From B46-G9 sp964581175 (GTDB lineage Bacteria > Desulfobacterota > DSM-4660 > Desulfatiglandales > Desulfatiglandaceae): a stretch of DNA of 64,000 bases. Positions within the stretch are counted from its first letter, which is position 1. Each line of letters opens with the position of its first letter. A program made the position numbers and the translations under genes. The notes under the pieces are model-generated. The model ran no database searches. It had not been told where the DNA came from and saw only the letters and a list, made by a program, of their open reading frames with translations. The stretch is taken from assembly GCA_964581175.1 (NCBI GenBank), contig CAZONI010000001.1, forward strand, positions 62,001-126,000, written 5' to 3'. Positions 60,177-64,000 of this stretch are shown here, one piece after another.

Positions 60177-60611
60177 TTATTTCATCTTCTTTGCGAGATC
60201 GCCGCCATATCCCTGTGCCATCTGCACACCGCCGCTCAATGAGGACGACTTCAATCTCAGGGCATCCCTCACCATATCCATTTTGAAAATATTCTTCATA
60301 GTAGCATATATGCGGTCAGGGGCCTCCCCGCTCCACCCAAAGGCGCCGAAAGCCCCCCCTATCTTGCCTTCCAGGTTGGCCTTCTCTGCCAGGAACAGCA
60401 TCTTTTCCATGGCCTGCATCATGGCGCCATGATAGGTAGCAGACCCGAACGCATACGCATCATACCCTTCGAGATCCGCCGCGTTCTTGATATTCGTGAT
60501 GTTTTTTACTTCCGCCTCTTCCCCTCCAATCCGGACACCTTCCGCGATCAGCTCCGCAATGTTCTCCGTCTCGCCGGCCCTGGTTGCATATACGATCAAA
60601 GCCTTTGCCAT
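60177..60611 (-). CDS. Flavodoxin-like protein
   Basis: A 144-residue flavodoxin-fold protein: FMN-phosphate loop ALIVYATRAGETENIAELI, 60s-loop YAFGSATYHGAMMQAME and GGAFGAFGWSGEAPDRIY, which resembles the flavodoxin domain of the flavo-diiron protein in this window (GSFGWSGEAV). It may be a soluble electron carrier for the same system. Twelve bases after a small zinc-ribbon-type gene, and closed by a terminator. Confidence 0.9.
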   Translation of the reverse strand: MAKALIVYATRAGETENIAELIAEGVRIGGEEAEVKNITNIKNAADLEGYDAYAFGSATYHGAMMQAMEKMLFLAEKANLEGKIGGAFGAFGWSGEAPDRIYATMKNIFKMDMVRDALRLKSSSLSGGVQMAQGYGGDLAKKMK

Positions 60612-60623
60612 TTCTCTTCCCCC

Positions 60624-60812
60624 TTACTTTTCACCCTCTTCGGCTACCTCAAGGTGCCCCTTGTGCTTGGTCCCGCACACAGGACAAACGATCTCAATTT
60701 CGTCCTTATTCCCGATAAACTTTTCCCGCAACTTTTCAGGACCAAGAAAATTAATATCTCCGCAGGCACACTGCGGGCATTCCGCTCTTACCCTGTACTT
60801 TTTCTCAGACAT
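60624..60812 (-). CDS. Small zinc-ribbon/rubredoxin-like protein
   Basis: A 62-residue protein with two cysteine pairs: ECPQCACGDINFLGPEKLRE and IEIVCPVCGTKHKGHLEV. The spacing suits a zinc ribbon or single-iron site. GGGAGG lies 6 bases before the ATG. No named family recognised. Upstream of flavodoxin by 12 bases in an operon; the 247-base region before it contains the strong hairpin at 60944-60978 and no gene. Confidence 0.7.
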   Translation of the reverse strand: MSEKKYRVRAECPQCACGDINFLGPEKLREKFIGNKDEIEIVCPVCGTKHKGHLEVAEEGEK

Positions 60813-60943
60813 CACAAACCTCCCTTTTGCGGTCCATCTTCACCGCCCCTCATGCATTGTAAAGACATTTGAAAGTCTCTCGTTACCCGTCATCCAAAAA
60901 GGCTATGGCGGCGGAAGGGTCTCTTCGGCATGGCTACAGAGAT

Positions 60944-60978
60944 ACCCGGGGCGAAAGAAGATCTCTTCTGCCCCGGGT
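60944..60978. terminator. Strong hairpin downstream of the rubredoxin-like gene
   Basis: ACCCGGGGC (60944-60952) and GCCCCGGGT (60970-60978) pair over 9 bp, and the inner AGAAGA/TCTTCT continues the stem, giving a long nearly perfect hairpin. It lies about 70 bases past the stop of the minus-strand rubredoxin-like gene and probably ends the ferritin-side transcript. Confidence 0.55.
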
Positions 60979-61050
60979 CTGTCGTCATGGCCTCAAGAGT
61001 CCAAACCGGTATCTATTTCTCCACTGAACCCTGCACCAGATACCCTGATG

Positions 61051-61203
61051 TTACAATCTCTCGTCGGATCCGGTCTTCCCGCAATCCGGGATGTAACAGG
61101 AGACATCGACAAATTCACACTTCTGTTTACAGGAAGGGCACACATCCGGCGGCGTGTCCGCCTGAAGGATGTATCCACAATCCTGACATTTCCATTCTCC
61201 CAT
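61051..61203 (-). CDS. Small rubredoxin-like/desulforedoxin-like iron protein
   Basis: A 50-residue protein: WKCQDCGYILQADTPPDVCP with SCKQKC gives two CxxC-type pairs of a rubredoxin-like site resembling the C-terminal domain of rubrerythrin, plus two further cysteines in VSCYIPDC. Start chosen at the ATG preceded by GAAGG; the open frame upstream is not used. Located 19 bases after the ferritin gene. Probably an electron carrier, or a donor for a peroxidase. Confidence 0.8.
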   Translation of the reverse strand: MGEWKCQDCGYILQADTPPDVCPSCKQKCEFVDVSCYIPDCGKTGSDERL

Positions 61204-61222
61204 AATACCTTCCCCTTTCCTA

Positions 61223-61738
61223 TCACTCTTTCGGGGCAGCAGGAGGGGTAAACGTGCGCTGGCCCAACTCCCCGTCCAGCATGAAAAGCCCTCCTCTCGC
61301 ATCGCCCATCAGTTTGATCTTCTGTACTACCCCATTCGCACTGTCCTCTTCTTCCACCTGCTCGCTCACAAACCACTGGAGAAAAATCTCCGTCGCGTGA
61401 TCATGCTCTTCACGGGCCAGGCCGACCAGATCGTTGATCATCCCCGTCACCTTTTGTTCATGGGCGTAGGCGGCTTCAAACGCTGCAAGAGGGGAATCCC
61501 ATTCTGCGGGAGGACCGTCAATCGTTTTCAGCAACACCCGGCCGCCTCGCGTATTAATGAAATCATAGAACTTCATGGCATGGACCAGCTCTTCCTGGGC
61601 CTGGACCCGCATCCATGTTGCAAAGCCGCCGAGATTCATGGACTGAAAATAGGCACACATTGCCAGGTACAGATAGCCTGAGTACAATTCGGCGTTGTGC
61701 TGGCTGTTCAATGCCTCTTCCATCTTTTTGTTCAACAT
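61223..61738 (-). CDS. Ferritin
   Basis: A 171-residue non-heme ferritin storing iron and limiting Fenton chemistry. Four-helix bundle with ferroxidase residues in NAELYSGYLYLAM, AQEELVHAMKFYDFI, and AREEHDHATEIFLQWFVSEQVEEE. AAGGA lies 8 bases before the ATG; an alternative start six codons upstream would overlap the desulfoferrodoxin stop. Tightly linked (5 bases) to the superoxide reductase gene. Confidence 0.93.
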   Translation of the reverse strand: MLNKKMEEALNSQHNAELYSGYLYLAMCAYFQSMNLGGFATWMRVQAQEELVHAMKFYDFINTRGGRVLLKTIDGPPAEWDSPLAAFEAAYAHEQKVTGMINDLVGLAREEHDHATEIFLQWFVSEQVEEEDSANGVVQKIKLMGDARGGLFMLDGELGQRTFTPPAAPKE

Positions 61739-61743
61739 GGTGT

Positions 61744-62118
61744 CTATCCTTTCCAAAGACCGTGGATATTACAGTAGGCCCGGGGCGTCATCCGATCCGC
61801 GTCCACCTTGAATGTGGCCTCCGGCGCGTCTCCCGGTTTCAGGAACTCCACGTAGGACTTCCCGCCTGCGAGAAGTTCGATCCATTCAATATAGTGTTTC
61901 TCTTCCATGGGATGCGCCACCGCACCCACCTTCACCCTGTACCCGTCGGCGGTCTTTTCCACTACCGGCACGTGTTTTTCTTTGGCAGCATCGACGGTGT
62001 TCTCCTTCAATAGCTTCATGGGCTGGCCGCAACAGACGAGTTCACCTTCGCCGCCATGCATGACCAGGACGATGTTTCCGCACGCTTCACACTTATACAC
62101 TTGTAATCTTTCCGCCAT
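61744..62118 (-). CDS. dfx: Desulfoferrodoxin (superoxide reductase)
   Basis: A 124-residue 2Fe-superoxide reductase. N-terminal desulforedoxin domain: YKCEACGNIVLVMHGGEGELVCCGQPM (cysteines at CxxC and CC). C-terminal Neelaredoxin domain ligands are seen in EKHVPVVE, VAHPMEEKHYIEWIEL and the closing CNIHGLW. Converts superoxide to peroxide using rubredoxin electrons. GGAGGAG precedes the ATG. Confidence 0.96.
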   Translation of the reverse strand: MAERLQVYKCEACGNIVLVMHGGEGELVCCGQPMKLLKENTVDAAKEKHVPVVEKTADGYRVKVGAVAHPMEEKHYIEWIELLAGGKSYVEFLKPGDAPEATFKVDADRMTPRAYCNIHGLWKG

Positions 62119-62185
62119 TCTTTACTCCTCCTTCAGTCTCTTGGGGCACACCACACGCATCAATCCGCCTTTTGGCGAATATTCT

Positions 62186-62707
62186 TCAGCGCCCTATAAG
62201 TTCTTTGACCGCACTCAGCGCAGCCTCATAATCGGGTTCCTTGGTGACCTCGTTCACGATTTCCAGGTAACGTATTGTGCGTGCGGCGTCGAGCACAAAG
62301 ACGGCCCTGGCCAATAGGCGCAGGTTCTTGATCAAAACGCCGTAGGACTCACCAAATGAGGCGTCCCGATGATCAGACAGAGTCACCACCTTGTCGATAC
62401 CTGCAGCCCCGCACCATCGTTTCTGGGCAAACGGCAGGTCCATACTGATTGTAATAATAGCAACGTCATCACTCAGGTTTGCCGCCGCTTCATTGAACCT
62501 CCGTGTCTCCATATCGCAGACCGGCGTATCCAGCGAAGGCACAGAAGCGTAAAGGAAAACTTTCCGGCCAAGCGATGAAAGCTTTACCGGCTGCAAATCG
62601 TTCCCTACGAGTTCGACGTCCGGGGCACTGTCGCCCACCTTCAGAGCTGGCCCCACGAGTACCAGGGGATTGCCCTTCATAGTGATTATACCAGAACGTT
62701 CTTCCAT
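62186..62707 (-). CDS. tpx: Thiol peroxidase (atypical 2-Cys peroxiredoxin)
   Basis: A 173-residue Tpx. Peroxidatic cysteine in SLDTPVCDMETRRFNE, resolving cysteine in KRWCGAAG, with the typical KVGDSAPDVELVGNDLQPV start and SDHRDASFGESYGV. Reduces peroxides, complementing the superoxide reductase and rubrerythrin on either side. GAGGG lies 6 bases before the ATG. A short CGCC/GGCG hairpin follows the gene. Confidence 0.95.
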   Translation of the reverse strand: MEERSGIITMKGNPLVLVGPALKVGDSAPDVELVGNDLQPVKLSSLGRKVFLYASVPSLDTPVCDMETRRFNEAAANLSDDVAIITISMDLPFAQKRWCGAAGIDKVVTLSDHRDASFGESYGVLIKNLRLLARAVFVLDAARTIRYLEIVNEVTKEPDYEAALSAVKELIGR

Positions 62708-62781
62708 ATTAAACCCTCTTTTCTGTCCCTGATCAGCAGCAAAGCATCATCTGCTGCGTTGCCTTCCGGACCGTTTCCTAA

Positions 62782-63354
62782 TCAGTAATTTTCTCCAAGC
62801 AATTCAAAATGGGCCTGCGGATGCGCACACGCAGGGCAGGTGGTGGGGGCCTCCTTCCCCGTGTGGAGATATCCGCAGTTCCGGCATCTCCAGACGACAT
62901 CCTCATCCCTTTTGAAAGTGCGGCCGGCTTCGATATTGGCCGCAAGATCAGAATACCGCTTTTCATGCTGCTTTTCAGCCACAGCGATTGCGCTGAATAC
63001 GGTGGCGATTTGATGAAACCCTTCGTCTTTTGCGATTTCCGCAAATCCCGGGTACATCTCAGTCCATTCATAACGCTCACCACTGGCTGCGGCCTTGAGA
63101 TTCTCCATGGTCGTTCCTATACTCCCTGCCGGGAACGCAGCGACAATTTCCGCTTCTCCACCTTTCAGGAATTTGAAAAGCCTTTTCGCATGTTCCTTCT
63201 CCTGGTTGGCCGTCTCGGTAAAAATCTCCGACATCTGCACAAAACCTTCTTTTTTCGCCTGGCTTGCAAAATAGGTATACCGGTTTCTCGCCTGGGATTC
63301 TCCGGCAAATGCGGTCAACAAATTTTTCTCAGTCTTGCTTCCTTTCAGATCCAT
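62782..63354 (-). CDS. rbr: Rubrerythrin
   Basis: A 190-residue peroxidase with an N-terminal diiron four-helix domain (NLLTAFAGESQARNRYTYFA, ANQEKEHAKRLFKFL, IAVAEKQHEKRY) and a C-terminal rubredoxin-like domain (WRCRNCGYLHTGKEAPTTCPAC). Full length and complete ligand set. Reduces H2O2 with rubredoxin electrons. AGGAGGG precedes the ATG; a rubredoxin gene ends 36 bases upstream. Confidence 0.97.
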   Translation of the reverse strand: MDLKGSKTEKNLLTAFAGESQARNRYTYFASQAKKEGFVQMSEIFTETANQEKEHAKRLFKFLKGGEAEIVAAFPAGSIGTTMENLKAAASGERYEWTEMYPGFAEIAKDEGFHQIATVFSAIAVAEKQHEKRYSDLAANIEAGRTFKRDEDVVWRCRNCGYLHTGKEAPTTCPACAHPQAHFELLGENY

Positions 63355-63390
63355 TAATCTCTCCCTCCTTTATGGAATATCATATGCGTT

Positions 63391-63600
63391 CTATACCCCT
63401 TCTTCGGCAACAGAACCCGGTCCCGCGAGTGGCCTGAAGGCCTTCTTGCTTGCCCCGCATATGGGGCACTTCCAGTCATCGGGCAGGTCCTCAAACCTTG
63501 TGCCCTTGGGAATCTTTCCTTTCCTGTCTCCCTTATCCGGGTTGTAGATGTACCCGCAATTGATTGTCTGGCACTGCCACATATCTTCAGGTTCTGCCAT
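63391..63600 (-). CDS. Rubredoxin
   Basis: A 69-residue rubredoxin: MWQCQTINCGYIYNPDKGD has Cx4C rather than CxxC at the first pair, and CPICGASKKAFRPLAG gives the second, around GTRFEDLPDDWKC. A longer frame (27 extra residues) is open upstream, but GGAGGAGAAGG right before this ATG marks the start. The Cx4C spacing is known in some type-II rubredoxins. Likely donor for rubrerythrin next door. Confidence 0.88.
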   Translation of the reverse strand: MAEPEDMWQCQTINCGYIYNPDKGDRKGKIPKGTRFEDLPDDWKCPICGASKKAFRPLAGPGSVAEEGV

Positions 63601-63670
63601 CCTTCTCCTCCACTCCGGACCCGTCTCGCGTGTCCAATTATGCTCCAGTTCCTGCCTGGGTTCCCTATCT

Positions 63671-63847
63671 TCAGCCTTCATTTACGGCATAGTAACAACG
63701 CTTCGGAGATATTACTTTTCCCTTTTTCTTCAGGGCGTCGATCGTCTTTGAGATTTCCTTGCTCTCTACGCCAAGCATCTTGGCCACATCTCCGGGTCTC
63801 ACCGGTTTGCCGGCCTTCTTCATCGCGTCCAGCACTTTACTTTCCAT
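63671..63847 (-). CDS. Small winged-helix protein, possible regulator
   Basis: A 58-residue protein starting MESKVLDAMKKAGKPVRPGD and ending with a single-cysteine wing (SPKRCYYAVNEG). The pattern (VLDAM...GDVAKMLGVESKEISKTIDAL KKKGKV) is that of a minimal winged helix-turn-helix. GGGAG lies 4-5 bases before the ATG. It sits at the head of the rubredoxin-rubrerythrin genes and might regulate them, or be a DNA- or RNA-binding accessory protein. Not found by callers with a 60-residue cutoff. Confidence 0.65.
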   Translation of the reverse strand: MESKVLDAMKKAGKPVRPGDVAKMLGVESKEISKTIDALKKKGKVISPKRCYYAVNEG

Positions 63848-63904
63848 CTGTCTCCCCTTTCTCTCTCGATTGGTATCTCGAAAAGTGTCTCTCGATCATC
63901 TTTT

Positions 63905-64000
63905 TCATTTGGTTTCAAGCTCTTCTTCCAGCCAGTCTTTCACCTCGTCTTCCACCGCGTACAATCCCTTATGCGATCGATTCTCCCTTTTCACCCGCTC
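63905..64000 (-). CDS. C-terminal fragment of an unidentified protein (continues past window)
   Basis: The minus strand is open from the window edge to a TGA, giving 31 residues ending YAVEDEVKDWLEEELETK, acidic and helical. Too little to assign a family. It runs in the same direction as the oxygen-defence genes and ends about 58 bases before the winged-helix gene. Confidence 0.4.
   Translation of the reverse strand, partial: ERVKRENRSHKGLYAVEDEVKDWLEEELETK

Noticed and set aside
1..64000. tRNA, rRNA, CRISPR array, prophage or integrase
   Set aside because: No TPsiC-loop context able to fold into a tRNA, no rRNA core sequences, no regularly spaced direct repeats and no phage or recombinase genes were seen.

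Overview
The window looks like a chromosomal stretch from a strictly anaerobic, Gram-negative, deltaproteobacterial-type organism (Desulfobacterota). The evidence is the combination of a selenocysteine formate dehydrogenase, a tungsten-type aldehyde:ferredoxin oxidoreductase, a monofunctional Ni-CO dehydrogenase, superoxide reductase, rubrerythrin and rubredoxins, an Mrp/Mbh-like antiporter, many PAS histidine kinases and a DVU0298-like protein. SurA-, RodZ-, LolB- and PlsC-type genes indicate an outer membrane. I cannot name the species. I found no tRNA, rRNA, CRISPR array, prophage or transposase gene.

Region by region. 1-10.1 kb (+): the 3' part of mfd, two parvulin-type foldases (one a lipoprotein, one SurA-like), a RodZ-like protein, tyrS, rpoH, a TPR lipoprotein and a LolB-like lipoprotein. 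10.1-14 kb: a small element with terminal inverted repeats, then a ThiF-like E1 enzyme and two ubiquitin-like (MoaD-type) proteins divergent from aor. 14-26 kb: an amidohydrolase, a TlpA-like lipoprotein, an exported MEMO/AmrB protein, priA, plsC, a membrane kinase with a degraded ATP-binding domain, a second copy of the inverted-repeat element, mtgA, mazG and cvpA. 26-36 kb: a GAF/HD-GYP protein, then an all-minus-strand block in which a three-gene formate dehydrogenase module (flavin/NAD subunit, Sec-FdhA, Fe-S subunit) lies between two response-regulator/kinase sets. 36-46 kb (+): a response regulator and PAS kinase leading into a ten-gene Mrp/Mbh-like antiporter cluster, then a cyclic-nucleotide-binding protein. 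46-52 kb (-): copA/copZ, a flavin reductase-ArsC fusion, a glutaredoxin and a two-gene YeeE/YedE sulfur transporter. 52-64 kb (-): cytochrome bd with an Fe-S Rrf2 regulator, flavo-diiron protein, rubredoxin, CO dehydrogenase, flavodoxin, ferritin, desulfoferrodoxin, thiol peroxidase, rubrerythrin, another rubredoxin and a small winged-helix protein.

How it fits together. Formate, CO and aldehyde oxidation supply low-potential electrons, the Mrp-like complex couples ion movement across the membrane, and the right-hand third is an oxygen/ROS defence island that contains a CO dehydrogenase gene.

The observations most worth checking are: (i) the in-frame UGA with a textbook SECIS hairpin in fdhA; (ii) a paired-hairpin motif shared upstream of both response regulators around the formate dehydrogenase; (iii) a family of short repeats with related TTAGT...ATCCATAA tips, some of which supply the stop codon of the adjacent gene; (iv) a pair of REP-like hairpins with compensating stem changes; (v) a histidine kinase lacking the N, G1 and G2 residues; and (vi) cooS placed directly behind an intrinsic terminator.
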